From positions 682,001 to 746,000 of the forward strand of contig NZ_CANMZM010000002.1 in assembly GCF_947502395.1 (NCBI RefSeq): DNA of 64,000 nt, in the 5' to 3' direction. A program made the translations under genes and the position numbers. Below the pieces are notes generated by a model that saw only the letters and a program-made list of their open reading frames with translations, had not been told where the DNA came from and did not search any database. Shown piece by piece: positions 23,986 through 33,573 of the stretch. The DNA is from an uncultured Erythrobacter sp. (GTDB taxonomy: Bacteria > Pseudomonadota > Alphaproteobacteria > Sphingomonadales > Sphingomonadaceae). Position 1 is the stretch's first letter, and every line of letters starts with the position of its first letter.

Positions 23986-26745
23986 ATGACTGTCTTACGC
24001 AAACGAGTACTGAGCGCCGCTGCGGGTTTCGCAGTGGCGCTTGGCTCGTTTGCGTCTGCCGATCCCGTTGCCGCTCAAACGAGCGGATCCACTGATAGCG
24101 GATGGCAGGCGAATGAAGACGACTATCTTCTGCTTCAGTTGACCATCAAGAATTTCAGATTATCCTACGATGTACGCGGCTACCAGACCGACCGCGGGGT
24201 GTGCCTCGACCTTGCCGATGTGGTGCAATCGCTCGACCTGCCGATCCGCATCGACAAGAAGTCGCGCCGCGCAACTGGCTGGTTGTTCGCGGAGGACCAG
24301 GAAATAACCATTGATCGTTCCTCTGATACAGTACAAAACGTGAACACTGGTCCCGTCCCACTTGCTAACGATATTTACGACACGCCAGAAGGGTGGTGTG
24401 TGGATACCGATGCGCTATCGCTGTGGTTTGGGGTCGAGTTCAAGCCTGATCTGTTTAACGCTGCTGTTCGCCTCGAATCTGAGACCGATCTGCCCTTCAT
24501 GCAGGCGATTGAGCGGCGAAAGCGTGCTGAGAAGATTAGACCTCGCAATGTAACCTTTGACCTGTCTCAATACCCGTCGGCTGAGATGGAATATCGCGCC
24601 TGGCGCACCCCATCGGTTGATGTGGTTGCCGATGTGGAGGCCCGAAAGAATAGCGGTGTAGCTGGTCGGATTGAGCTTTTCGCCGCAGGAGAAGCTTTGG
24701 GCGCGAGCTACACGGCGCGCCTGAGCACGGATAATCAGCTGACCCCCCAGTCCGTGCGGGTTCGGGCCTATCGCAGCAATGCGGACGGCGGGCTCTTGGG
24801 GCCTCTTGACGCAACCGACGTCGCAATTGGTGATGTCGAGACTGTTCCTGGACGGCTGGTGGGCCCAACGGGGGTTGGCCGTGGTGCTTTCATCACAAAT
24901 CGCCCACTCAACCAGACGTCGCGCTTTTCGACGACTGTTCTGAGGGGAACATTGCCATCTGGCTGGGATGCCGAGCTTTATCGCAATGGCCAATTGATCG
25001 AATTTCAAAGCTCGCGTGACGATGGTCGATATGAATTCATCGATATTGAGTTGTTCTTTGGCCGAAACGACTTCGAAGTTGTCCTCTATGGCCCTCAGGG
25101 TCAGATCCGCCGTGAACGATCCTCGATCCCCGTCGGCGTCAATCAAATTGAGCCAGGTCAGACCTACTATTGGGCAGGTATTCTGCAAGAGAATCGCGAC
25201 CTGATACAGCTCCAAGCCTTTGATGTTCGACGCTTTGAGCAACCTCAGGAGTGGCGCTGGGGGACTGGAGTTGAGCGAGGGTTGAACAAGCACACCAGTG
25301 TAGGTTTGGGTGTTCACAATCTGGTCCGAAATGATGTTCGCCGAACCTATACTGAGGCAACGCTCACGCACTCATTGTCCTTCGCCCAGCTCGAGCTGGC
25401 AGCGGCCCATGAATTCGGCGGAGGGGTTGTGACCAATCTCAACACCCTTGGCAGGGTTGGAAACGTCAATTTTGGCGCGAACGCTCGCGTGTTCTTTGGG
25501 GAATTCACCGGAGAGTTCGCAGAGAACGACATCGACTACCTCGGTGGGGTCAATTTCTCGACCGCCCTGCGTGCTGGCCGATTGTCCATTCCCATTCAGG
25601 GCGCGCTGAGTCACGCAAAACGCAACAATGGTGAGACCATCAACACCTTAAGCCTGCTTACTTCAGTGACCGCGGGCAGGTTGTCACTATCCGGTCTCAT
25701 CGCGCATGAAAAAGACAGCGGCAGGCCGCAAAATGACCGAACCGAACTCACATTGATCGCAAACCGGCGATGGCGCGACTTTAGATTGCGTGGAAATGCA
25801 ACATTCCTAGCAAATGGGCCCAATCAAGGGCTGGAATCGGCACTCGTTCGCCTTGAAGCCGATATCGGAGACGATGGAGCGCTCCAAGGTGACCTTGAAT
25901 ACACCTCAAGCAACGATGAATTCCGTCTGACCGCTGGATACACGCGTCGATTCAAGGAGTTCTCGCTCCGTGGTGATGCATTCGTGACCTCAAATGGTGG
26001 TGTTGGCGCTGGGATTCAGGCCGCCTTTAGCCTGGGTCCCAACCCAGTTTCAGGTGGTGTACGCGTATCGCAGGCCAAACTGGCAAGGAATGGTCAGGCA
26101 GCAGTCACCGTGTTCCGCGATGATAATGGCAACGATCGCCGTGACGCTGGTGAACCCTTGCTTGAAAACGTGCTGGTTGAAGCAGGATTGCGAAGCACGG
26201 ATGCCGTAACCGGTGAGAATGGCACAGCGATCGTTGATGAGCTGCGTCCGTTCTTCCCCGTTCTCGTTGGAATCGATGAAAGCTCGCTCGAAGATCCGTT
26301 CCTTGCACCTTCGACAAAAGGGATTGTGGTAACTCCGCGCCCCGGTGTCGCGGCGCAGATCGAATTGGCCGTCTCTCCTACGGGCGAGGTCGAGGGTTCG
26401 CTGCGCAATGCCTCAGGCCTTGAGCAATCCGGGGTGAGATTGCAGCTGATTGATGAGAGAGGCGCGGTCGCGGCCGAAACCGTCAGCGAGTTCGATGGAT
26501 TCTTTCTGTTCCAGCGAGTGCCCTACGGCAAATACAGCCTCAAGGTCTCGGATGAAGCGGCACAGGCGCTAGAGATTAAGCCCGCGCTCTCGCTCAAGGA
26601 CGGGAGAGATACATTCACCCTAGACCGCGATGAGGATGTTATCCGCTTCGGGACAATCAAGCTCACGCCCGACGATGTCCCCAGTCAGCCGAATCACCGA
26701 CCAACTGGCCCCGTTATTGCCGCGGCCAGCACCGGATCAAACTAG
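23986..26745 (+). CDS. Non-canonical outer membrane usher-like protein
   Basis: The 919-residue protein has a signal peptide to about residue 30. An N-terminal domain (45-180) with LTIKNFRLSYDVRGYQTDRG resembles an usher-associated beta domain. An usher-type block follows with TTVLRGTLPSGWDAELYRNG and FGRNDFEVVLYGPQGQIRR. Residues 400-700 alternate like barrel strands. The C-terminal 220 residues hold two Ig-like repeats of SdrD_B/carboxypeptidase-regulatory type (VFRDDNGNDRRDAGEPLL; FDGFFLFQRVPYGKYSL). Classical ushers end in smaller plug and C-terminal domains. It would export DUF4402 subunits. The usher assignment is by pattern and neighbours. Confidence 0.75.
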   Translation: MTVLRKRVLSAAAGFAVALGSFASADPVAAQTSGSTDSGWQANEDDYLLLQLTIKNFRLSYDVRGYQTDRGVCLDLADVVQSLDLPIRIDKKSRRATGWLFAEDQEITIDRSSDTVQNVNTGPVPLANDIYDTPEGWCVDTDALSLWFGVEFKPDLFNAAVRLESETDLPFMQAIERRKRAEKIRPRNVTFDLSQYPSAEMEYRAWRTPSVDVVADVEARKNSGVAGRIELFAAGEALGASYTARLSTDNQLTPQSVRVRAYRSNADGGLLGPLDATDVAIGDVETVPGRLVGPTGVGRGAFITNRPLNQTSRFSTTVLRGTLPSGWDAELYRNGQLIEFQSSRDDGRYEFIDIELFFGRNDFEVVLYGPQGQIRRERSSIPVGVNQIEPGQTYYWAGILQENRDLIQLQAFDVRRFEQPQEWRWGTGVERGLNKHTSVGLGVHNLVRNDVRRTYTEATLTHSLSFAQLELAAAHEFGGGVVTNLNTLGRVGNVNFGANARVFFGEFTGEFAENDIDYLGGVNFSTALRAGRLSIPIQGALSHAKRNNGETINTLSLLTSVTAGRLSLSGLIAHEKDSGRPQNDRTELTLIANRRWRDFRLRGNATFLANGPNQGLESALVRLEADIGDDGALQGDLEYTSSNDEFRLTAGYTRRFKEFSLRGDAFVTSNGGVGAGIQAAFSLGPNPVSGGVRVSQAKLARNGQAAVTVFRDDNGNDRRDAGEPLLENVLVEAGLRSTDAVTGENGTAIVDELRPFFPVLVGIDESSLEDPFLAPSTKGIVVTPRPGVAAQIELAVSPTGEVEGSLRNASGLEQSGVRLQLIDERGAVAAETVSEFDGFFLFQRVPYGKYSLKVSDEAAQALEIKPALSLKDGRDTFTLDRDEDVIRFGTIKLTPDDVPSQPNHRPTGPVIAAASTGSN

Positions 26746-26751
26746 ACGGTC

Positions 26752-27717
26752 TTAGTTGCCCTTGATCATACGTGGCTCGCCCTTGATTGGACGAGGTGCT
26801 GGCATGGGACGAGGAGGAGGCGGTGCGGGGATTTCCCGGCGCGCGCCTGGGATAACCTCTTCGCGAACCGTTTCGCGCACGATCACTCGCTGGCGTTGCT
26901 GATAATCGATCGGTACGTAGGTGATCTGCTGCGGTGGTGCGTAGTAATACTGCGGCGCGGCATAGCCATAACCATAGGCGGGCGGAGCGTACACAGGTGG
27001 CGCCGCATAGACGGGAGCGGGTGCTGGAATGGTCCTGGCAGCAATACGCGGAGCACCATGGGAATATTGTGAGAGATAGGCATCGAGTGCCGCCTCACAG
27101 TCATATTCACCGCGATCATTGCGGCCACCGCCAATCAGGCCGCCCAGCAGAGCCCCGCCAATCCCGCCTGCACCAACGCCAATCAGTGTTCCAGCAAGGC
27201 GTTCGCTGTCCCACAGTCGATTGCCAATAATCCCACCGGCGATCGCGCCTAGAAGGCCACCGATGATTCCACCTTTCTTGCGACCTCTATGTCCATCAGT
27301 GCGGCGTTCGCATTCGGCGATCCACTGTTCGCGCTGAAACACTTGAGCACCTGGGGCATAAGCGGCTGGCGCATACGCATGTGAGTAATGGCGAGTGTGA
27401 ACCGGTGTGGCATATTCCTCACGCTCGACCCATGCGTTCGCCGAGTCGGCAGCAGGAACAGCGCGAGTAATCCGCCGTGTGCGGGTGATCGTTTCAACCC
27501 CATCTGCCCCAATGCTGACCTCGCCGTCCATCGCCGATCGCGTGGGCGCGGTCTGAAGATCAACTGGAAGCGTACGGGTCTCGGCCTCGCTCAACACCTC
27601 GACCTGAGGCATATCGGGCATAATGTCCTGCGCGAACGCGGTTGATGGGAGCGCCATGGCAGCGCTCGCCAGACCAATGCCGGTGAAAGTCGTGCGAGTA
27701 CGGGCAGTGAGTGTCAT
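26752..27717 (-). CDS. Exported glycine-zipper protein with Pro/Tyr-rich tail
   Basis: The 321-residue protein has a signal peptide (to about 29), an unremarkable N-terminal part, then a glycine-zipper 2TM region: KKGGIIGGLLGAIAGGIIGN and VGAGGIGGALLGGLIGGG. The C-terminal 100 residues are low complexity, rich in Pro, Ala and Tyr (APPVYAPPAYGYGYAAP), ending in basic prolines. Such proteins sit in the envelope, often as outer-membrane lipoprotein-like stress factors, but there is no lipobox here. It converges on the usher gene with a six-base gap. AGGGG supports the start. Confidence 0.75.
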   Translation of the reverse strand: MTLTARTRTTFTGIGLASAAMALPSTAFAQDIMPDMPQVEVLSEAETRTLPVDLQTAPTRSAMDGEVSIGADGVETITRTRRITRAVPAADSANAWVEREEYATPVHTRHYSHAYAPAAYAPGAQVFQREQWIAECERRTDGHRGRKKGGIIGGLLGAIAGGIIGNRLWDSERLAGTLIGVGAGGIGGALLGGLIGGGRNDRGEYDCEAALDAYLSQYSHGAPRIAARTIPAPAPVYAAPPVYAPPAYGYGYAAPQYYYAPPQQITYVPIDYQQRQRVIVRETVREEVIPGARREIPAPPPPRPMPAPRPIKGEPRMIKGN

Positions 27718-27880
27718 TCTGGGTCCCCTCTTGCGCCAGGAATCGCAGACGAACGACTCGTATTCAGCGCATCAGAAATATGCTTAGTAAATCATTACCA
27801 TGCGCCCACAGGCACCCACAAATGCCCTCGAGCGACCTGTCTCGAAACGGGGCGAAAACAGCGAAGAAGGTAAGCGGGGG

Positions 27881-28378
27881 CTAGATCCGATCGACAAGCA
27901 TTCTGGCGAGGGCCTCAAGACCATCGGCATCTTCTTGGGTGAAGCGAGCGGGCCTGGGGCTGTCGAGATCAATTACCGCGATGACTTTGCCATCGCGCAT
28001 GACCGGGACAACCACTTCCGACCGGCTGGCTGTGTCACAGGCAATGTGCCCGGGGAAAGCGTGAACATCTTCGACCAGCTGGGTTTCGCCCGTTTTGGCA
28101 GCTGCACCGCAAACGCCAACGCCAATCGGGATACGAATACAGGCAGGCCGACCGTTGAACGGGCCAAGCACCAGCTCATCACCGCCAGATGCATTCCCGC
28201 CCATACGATAAAAGCCGGCCCAATTGAGCTCAGGCACGAATTCCCAGATGAGCGCCGCAACATTCGCCATATTGGCAACCGCATCGGGCTCCGCGCTTGT
28301 TAAAGCGTCGGCAGCTTCGTTCAATTGACGATAAAGCTCCGGTTTGCCGAGTGCCTCGTCGGGTTTGAAATCAAACAT
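27881..28378 (-). CDS. msrC: Free methionine-(R)-sulfoxide reductase (GAF fold)
   Basis: The 165-residue GAF-domain enzyme keeps all three cysteines of the fRMsr family in their contexts: PACIRI, GVGVCG and GHIACD, aligned with C84, C94 and C118 of E. coli. It reduces free methionine-R-sulfoxide in the cytosol. WAGFY and VIDLDSPRPARF are also typical. The start at 28378 is preferred over the longer frame because it matches the family and has GAGGAAA upstream. It is divergent from the dehydrogenase gene. Confidence 0.88.
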   Translation of the reverse strand: MFDFKPDEALGKPELYRQLNEAADALTSAEPDAVANMANVAALIWEFVPELNWAGFYRMGGNASGGDELVLGPFNGRPACIRIPIGVGVCGAAAKTGETQLVEDVHAFPGHIACDTASRSEVVVPVMRDGKVIAVIDLDSPRPARFTQEDADGLEALARMLVDRI

Positions 28379-28461
28379 TGTATCGGTTTCCTCGCTCGCG
28401 CGCGCTCCATGCGGCCACTGGGTGCTTGTGGCAAGCACAAGGCTGCCGTATCGCGCCTCAC

Positions 28462-29958
28462 ATGGGTATCATTCGCAAGCTCGCAATCGCTCTCGTCGTA
28501 TTTCTGATCGTCGCTGGGGCTGGACTGTTTTATCTCTCACTTGGCCAGACGGCCGAACTCAGCGTTGATGACGCGACAGGGACCGATCCTGTTTTGGCAG
28601 CGCCATCGGCGGAAAACTTCCCAACGGTTCAGATCGCGGAGCCTGTCGGTTGGGAAGACGGACAAGCGCCTGCGACGGCGGATGGCTTTGCGGTTAACCG
28701 CTTCGCCGAAGGCCTCGATCATCCCCGAGTGCTTTACGCATTGCCCAATGGTGATGTGCTGGTCACGCTCACGAGAGCCCCCGCGCGTGAAGAGGGCGCT
28801 GACGATGATCATGGAGTGTTCGACACTGTTCGCGGCTGGATTGGGGGAATCCTCTTTAGCCGAGCAGGTGCTGCAGGTGCCTCTGCCAATGAGCTGGTGC
28901 TGTTGCGAGATGCAGACGGTGATGGCGAGGCCGAAGTTCAAGAGGTTCTTCTCAATGCCGACGATGGGCTCGATTCCCCGTCTGGAATCAGCTGGCATGA
29001 TGGCACGCTCTACGTCGCCAACCACAATGCGGTCTTGGCTTTCGACTATGAGCTGGGTGCAGAAACCGCGAGCAGCGAAGCGCGCAGTATTATGGACCTC
29101 CCGCCCGGTGGGGGCCACTGGATGCGCAATATCGAAGTGCATCCCGACGGCGACCGGATGTATATTGCGGTCGGCTCCGTCAGCAATATTGGTGAGCAGG
29201 GCATGGCGGTCGAGGAAGGCCGCGCCATGATCTGGGAGCTAAACCTCGAAAGCGGGAGCACTCGGCCTTTCGCTGTGGGCCTTCGCAATCCCAACGGCCT
29301 CGACTTCAGCCCTTGGTCGGGCGAGCTTTGGACCACGGTCAATGAGCGCGATATGCTCGGCTCTGACCTTGTTCCAGACTATCTCACCAATGTGCCGGTT
29401 GGGGCGCAATACGGTTGGCCTTGGGTGTACTTCAAAGACAATATCGATCGCCGGGTGAAGATCCGGATGCCCAATTATCTGACTGAATACACGCGCTATC
29501 CCGAGTTTGCGCTTGGCCCGCATGTTGCCGCGCTCGGACTGGTTTTCACCGCTGAAGGTCACCGAATGGGCGACGAATTTGCGAGCGGTGCGTTCATTGC
29601 GCGTCACGGGTCGTGGAACCGTAAACCGCCATCAGGCTATGATGTTGTTTATGTTGCGTTTGATGAACTCGGAAATCCGATTGGAAAGCCGGTTCCGGTG
29701 CTCACTGGTTTTCTTAACGAAGACGGCAGCACCAAGGGCCGTCCAACCTGGGTCGAATGGGCCAGTGATGGCTCCTTGTTGGTTTCGGACGATACGGCTG
29801 GCATTATCTGGCGCACGCTCGCGCCGGAAAGCGAACCTGGTGAGGGCATTGCAGAACTGACCGGCGAACCACTTCCGCCGCTTCGCGAATTGATTGATCC
29901 GCGTCAGGCATTTGAGGAAGATTATCTGCGCGAGCAGGCTGGGCAGGTCGTCGAGTAA
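28462..29958 (+). CDS. Membrane-anchored sorbosone/glucose dehydrogenase-like beta-propeller
   Basis: The 498-residue protein has one N-terminal hydrophobic anchor (IRKLAIALVVFLIVAGAGLF) and a six-bladed GSDH-like propeller. Recognisable parts are FAEGLDHPRVLYALPNGDVL, GHWMRNIEVHPDGDRMYIAVGS, GLRNPNGLDFSPWSGELWTT and FIARHGSWNRKPPSGYDVV. Family members oxidise sugars in the periplasm using PQQ, but cofactor use is not proven by sequence. The start at 28462 is chosen to begin at the anchor. It ends 7 bases before the convergent ATPase gene. Confidence 0.82.
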   Translation: MGIIRKLAIALVVFLIVAGAGLFYLSLGQTAELSVDDATGTDPVLAAPSAENFPTVQIAEPVGWEDGQAPATADGFAVNRFAEGLDHPRVLYALPNGDVLVTLTRAPAREEGADDDHGVFDTVRGWIGGILFSRAGAAGASANELVLLRDADGDGEAEVQEVLLNADDGLDSPSGISWHDGTLYVANHNAVLAFDYELGAETASSEARSIMDLPPGGGHWMRNIEVHPDGDRMYIAVGSVSNIGEQGMAVEEGRAMIWELNLESGSTRPFAVGLRNPNGLDFSPWSGELWTTVNERDMLGSDLVPDYLTNVPVGAQYGWPWVYFKDNIDRRVKIRMPNYLTEYTRYPEFALGPHVAALGLVFTAEGHRMGDEFASGAFIARHGSWNRKPPSGYDVVYVAFDELGNPIGKPVPVLTGFLNEDGSTKGRPTWVEWASDGSLLVSDDTAGIIWRTLAPESEPGEGIAELTGEPLPPLRELIDPRQAFEEDYLREQAGQVVE

Positions 29959-29965
29959 AGCTGGT

Positions 29966-30787
29966 TTAGAGAGCGAGGCCAGCGCGGCCTGCAACCTCGC
30001 AGGCGAATTGATACGCCGTGCGCCCTGAACGATTGCCGCGTGCAATAGCCCAGCTCTGCGCTTCGGTTTCGTCGATTTCCAGCCCGAGCGGATCGGTGTA
30101 GGCGCGCACAATCTCCAGATAGGTCGCCTGATCGCATGGGTGAAAGGCGAGCGTCAGTCCGAACCGATCCGCCAGCGCTAGTGCATTGTCGCGCTCATCG
30201 CGTTCGTGGAGAGCGGTCGGCGAATCTGCCTCACGCTGAACAATGGCACGCCGGTTGGAGGTGACAACAACCTTGATGTGCGCCGGCCTGCCTAATGCCC
30301 CGCCATCAAGAAGGCTGCGAAGCGCCAAGTTTCCTTGCAAATCCCCTTCGTCAAAGCCGAGATCATCGATGAAGAGGAGGAAGGCGCGCGGTTGCGGCAT
30401 CAGTGCTTCGATCAGCTGGGGAATTGAGGCGAAGCCAGGCGGTGTCACCTGCACCAATGCGATGTGCGCGCCCGCATTCTGCAAATCACGCACCGCCGAG
30501 CGCACCAGCGCGGACTTCCCCATGCCTCGCGCACCCCAAAGCAACATATCGTGCGCCGCGGCACCTTCCGCCAAGCGCTTGAGGTTCTCGTACAGGGTTG
30601 TCTTCTGCGTATCGATCCTGCGCAACTGGGTTAGGGGAAGCGCGTCCAAGGCCCCCAACGCGCGCGGTTCTTCGCCCAACCACAGATAGGCGGGATGGCC
30701 AGCCCAATCGGTCGGACTCTTTGGCTCAGGAGCTAACCGTTCGAGCGCGGCAGCAATCCGCTCCAAGGCTTGGTCGCGCTCGCTCAT
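29966..30787 (-). CDS. DUF815 AAA-type ATPase
   Basis: The 273-residue protein has Walker A LLWGARGMGKSALVRSAV, Walker B FLLFIDDLGFDEGD and sensor-like KVVVTSNRR, the layout of DUF815 P-loop ATPases. The N-terminal 70 residues are helical. The C-terminus has IARGNRSGRTAYQFACEV. The cellular role is unknown. The start at 30787 lies 10 bases after the acyl-CoA dehydrogenase stop. Confidence 0.82.
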   Translation of the reverse strand: MSERDQALERIAAALERLAPEPKSPTDWAGHPAYLWLGEEPRALGALDALPLTQLRRIDTQKTTLYENLKRLAEGAAAHDMLLWGARGMGKSALVRSAVRDLQNAGAHIALVQVTPPGFASIPQLIEALMPQPRAFLLFIDDLGFDEGDLQGNLALRSLLDGGALGRPAHIKVVVTSNRRAIVQREADSPTALHERDERDNALALADRFGLTLAFHPCDQATYLEIVRAYTDPLGLEIDETEAQSWAIARGNRSGRTAYQFACEVAGRAGLAL

Positions 30788-30797
30788 CCTTTGCGGG

Positions 30798-32540
30798 TCA
30801 GCCTGCCAATGCTTCGGGCGAAAGCGTATAGAGATCGTCCGCCCCAGCGGTTGCTCCCGCCTTGAGGCCGATTGCCTCAGGGACAATCCTGTCTAGAAAG
30901 AAGCGCGCCGTTACAGGCTTGGTTTTTGCCAAGGCGGGCGCTGCACCATTTGCGATAGCTTCGGCCTGCTTCATCAGTTGCCAGCCAGCAACAGCTACTG
31001 CTGTCATGGTGCAGAACGGCACGCTTCCGGCAAGACGGTCATCAAGGCTCGCTTCATCACGCATCCAGCGGGCGATTCCAGCGCAATCTTGTGCGAGCGC
31101 TGCGAGATTGGGTTCGCTGCCAGCGTCACGGGCAATTTCGTCGAGAAGCGTAAGCATCGCCTCGCCGCCTTCCAGACCAAGCTTGCGGGTCACAAGGTCG
31201 GCGGCCTGAATGCCATTTGTGCCTTCATAAATCGGAGCAATACGCGAATCGCGCCAATGCTGTGCTGCACCGGTTTCCTCGACAAAGCCCATGCCTCCAT
31301 GGATTTGCACTCCAATGCCTGCAACTTCGACACCGACGTCTGTGCCCCAAGCTTTCAGCAGAGGGACGAGGATTTCCGAGCGCATGCCGGACGCGCTGTC
31401 ATCCAGTGTCCCGCGATCAACTTGACCCGCGCAATAGTAAAGGAGCGCACGCGCGCCTTCGGTCAGAGATTTCATCCGCAGAATCATTCGCCGCACATCA
31501 GGGTGTTCGATAATCGCAACCGGGGTCTTGTCGGGAGAGCCCGCGCGCGCCGACTGCACCCGCTCCATGGCGTAGGCAATCGCCTGCTGCGTTGCGCGTT
31601 CGCCTATCTGAACGCCCTGGTTGCCAACATTGATCCGCGCATTGTTCATCATCGTGAACATTGCCATCAACCCACGGTTCTCCGCGCCGACGAGTTCGCC
31701 AATGCAATTGTCATTGTCGCCATAGGACATGACGCAAGTGGGCGAGGCGTTGATGCCAAGCTTGTGCTCGAGGCTCACGGGACGACAGTCGTTGTGTGGC
31801 CCGAGCGACCCGTCGGCGTTCACATGATATTTTGGCACCACAAACAGCGAGATTCCGCGCGAGCCTTCAGGTGCACCGGGTAGGCGAGCAAGCACGAGGT
31901 GGATGATGTTTTCAGCAAGAGTGTGATCACCCCAGGTGATGTAGATCTTCTGACCCTTGATCTTGTATTTACCCGCATGTTCGCCGTCGGTGATCGGCTC
32001 GGCCGTTGAGCGCAGTGCGCCTACGTCGCTCCCAGCAGCCGGCTCGGTCAGGTTCATGGTGCCCGACCATTTCCCGCTGATGAGATCAGGAAGATACATC
32101 GCCTGCTGTGCGTCGCTGCCGTGATGCTCTAATGCCTCAACCGCACCGACCGAAAGCATCGGAAGCAAACAGAACGCCATATTGGCAGCACCCAGATTTT
32201 CGAGCACATTACAAGAGAGCGTGAAGGGGAGTCCTTGCCCGCCATGGTCGATCGAGCTCGCAATCGAGTTCCAACCCTGCTCTACATAGGTGTCATAGGA
32301 TTCTTTGAATCCATCGGGCAGGCGCACAACGCCATTCTCAAGCTTCGCACCTTCAAGATCACCCACTCGATTGAGCGGGGCGAACTCACCGGAGGCGAAC
32401 TGTCCAACCCCTTCGACTATCGCTTCGACCAGATCGCTTTCTGCATGAGAAAACTTCTTTGATTTCGCGAGTTCTTCGATGCCGGCATTCACGCGGATGG
32501 CCAGCAATTGGTCTTGGGTGGGCGGAGTGTAAGGGGTCAC
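30798..32540 (-). CDS. Acyl-CoA dehydrogenase, large DmdC-like type
   Basis: The 580-residue protein contains the usual acyl-CoA dehydrogenase core: MNLTEPAAGSDVGALRSTAE for FAD and substrate binding, and IHGGMGFVEETGAAQHWRDSRI around the catalytic region. The extra C-terminal domain of about 120 residues is that of the 3-methylmercaptopropionyl-CoA dehydrogenase (DmdC) group. Substrate range is not readable: DMSP breakdown or fatty acid oxidation are options. The start codon is GTG with GAGGAAA upstream. It is divergent from tsaC/sua5. Confidence 0.88.
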   Translation of the reverse strand: MTPYTPPTQDQLLAIRVNAGIEELAKSKKFSHAESDLVEAIVEGVGQFASGEFAPLNRVGDLEGAKLENGVVRLPDGFKESYDTYVEQGWNSIASSIDHGGQGLPFTLSCNVLENLGAANMAFCLLPMLSVGAVEALEHHGSDAQQAMYLPDLISGKWSGTMNLTEPAAGSDVGALRSTAEPITDGEHAGKYKIKGQKIYITWGDHTLAENIIHLVLARLPGAPEGSRGISLFVVPKYHVNADGSLGPHNDCRPVSLEHKLGINASPTCVMSYGDNDNCIGELVGAENRGLMAMFTMMNNARINVGNQGVQIGERATQQAIAYAMERVQSARAGSPDKTPVAIIEHPDVRRMILRMKSLTEGARALLYYCAGQVDRGTLDDSASGMRSEILVPLLKAWGTDVGVEVAGIGVQIHGGMGFVEETGAAQHWRDSRIAPIYEGTNGIQAADLVTRKLGLEGGEAMLTLLDEIARDAGSEPNLAALAQDCAGIARWMRDEASLDDRLAGSVPFCTMTAVAVAGWQLMKQAEAIANGAAPALAKTKPVTARFFLDRIVPEAIGLKAGATAGADDLYTLSPEALAG

Positions 32541-32624
32541 TGGGATTTTCCTCTTGGGGCTAGGGCAAGGAATCCAAGAAAGAGTTCACTTGGAAAATTG
32601 AACTATCAGATATAGCGCGAAGAC

Positions 32625-33572
32625 ATGCCCCGCAAGAACGTTACGGAACAGTTGTCGGCCAAGGATGAGGGTCTTGCGCGCGCAGCGGAGATTTTGGCCG
32701 ACGGTGGCCTGGTCGCCGTGCCAACGGAGACGGTCTATGGCCTTGCTGCGCGTGCCGATTCGGCTGAAGCAGTTGCACGGATTTACGACGCCAAAGGTCG
32801 CCCCAGTTTCAATCCGTTGATCGTTCATGTGAAAAGCATTGAGCAGGCTGAAGCTCTTGCCTATTTTGATGAAAGTGCACGCGGTTTGGCCGCGCGATAT
32901 TGGCCCGGGCCACTGACTCTTGTCCTGCCGATGCGCGAGAGAGCTGGATTGGCCGCCGCAGTGAGTGCGGGCCTCCCGACAATTGCGCTTCGGCACCCGG
33001 GACACCCTGTTATGAGTGCCTTGTTGGACAGGCTGGATTTTCCCTTGGCCGCCCCCTCAGCCAATCGCAGCGAAGGAGTAAGTCCAACCAAGCCTGAGCA
33101 TGTCATGGCTTCGCTGGGTGTTTCGTGCCCTGCGGTTATCTTGGGAGGGCCAACGCAAGCCGGGCTCGAGTCCACGATCGTGGCTCTGCGCAAAGAAGGC
33201 GAATGGAGCCTTTTGCGCCCCGGTCCAATTACGAAAGAAACGCTTGAGCAAACCCTTGGGCCCGAATCTCCGAAAAGCGCCGTGAAAATCGAAGCTCCCG
33301 GTCAACTCGCGCGTCACTACTCTCCTGGCAAGCCAGTGCGCCTCGAAGCCACAGAAGTTGCGCCAGACGAGTTTTGGATCGGCTTCGGGCCTCTCGATGG
33401 CGATTGCAATCTCAGCGAAAGCGGTGATCTCAATTTGGCGGCTGCACAGCTCTACGAAAACCTTCACCGTGCTGCAGCGTCAAGCAAGCCCCGGATTGCC
33501 GTCGCGCCCATTCCCGAGTCTGGAGTGGGTCGTGCGATCAATGACCGGTTACGGCGCGCAGCGACTCAATAA
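32625..33572 (+). CDS. L-threonylcarbamoyladenylate synthase, Sua5 type
   Basis: The 315-residue protein has a YrdC domain (GGLVAVPTETVYGLAARADS; AKGRPSFNPLIVHV; LPTIALRHPGHPVM) plus a C-terminal Sua5 domain of about 100 residues (PGQLARHYSPGKPVRLE). It makes threonylcarbamoyl-AMP for the t6A37 modification of tRNA. The extra domain marks it as Sua5 rather than the short TsaC. It converges on the lipoprotein gene with a one-base gap. Confidence 0.92.
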   Translation: MPRKNVTEQLSAKDEGLARAAEILADGGLVAVPTETVYGLAARADSAEAVARIYDAKGRPSFNPLIVHVKSIEQAEALAYFDESARGLAARYWPGPLTLVLPMRERAGLAAAVSAGLPTIALRHPGHPVMSALLDRLDFPLAAPSANRSEGVSPTKPEHVMASLGVSCPAVILGGPTQAGLESTIVALRKEGEWSLLRPGPITKETLEQTLGPESPKSAVKIEAPGQLARHYSPGKPVRLEATEVAPDEFWIGFGPLDGDCNLSESGDLNLAAAQLYENLHRAAASSKPRIAVAPIPESGVGRAINDRLRRAATQ

Positions 33573-33573
33573 A

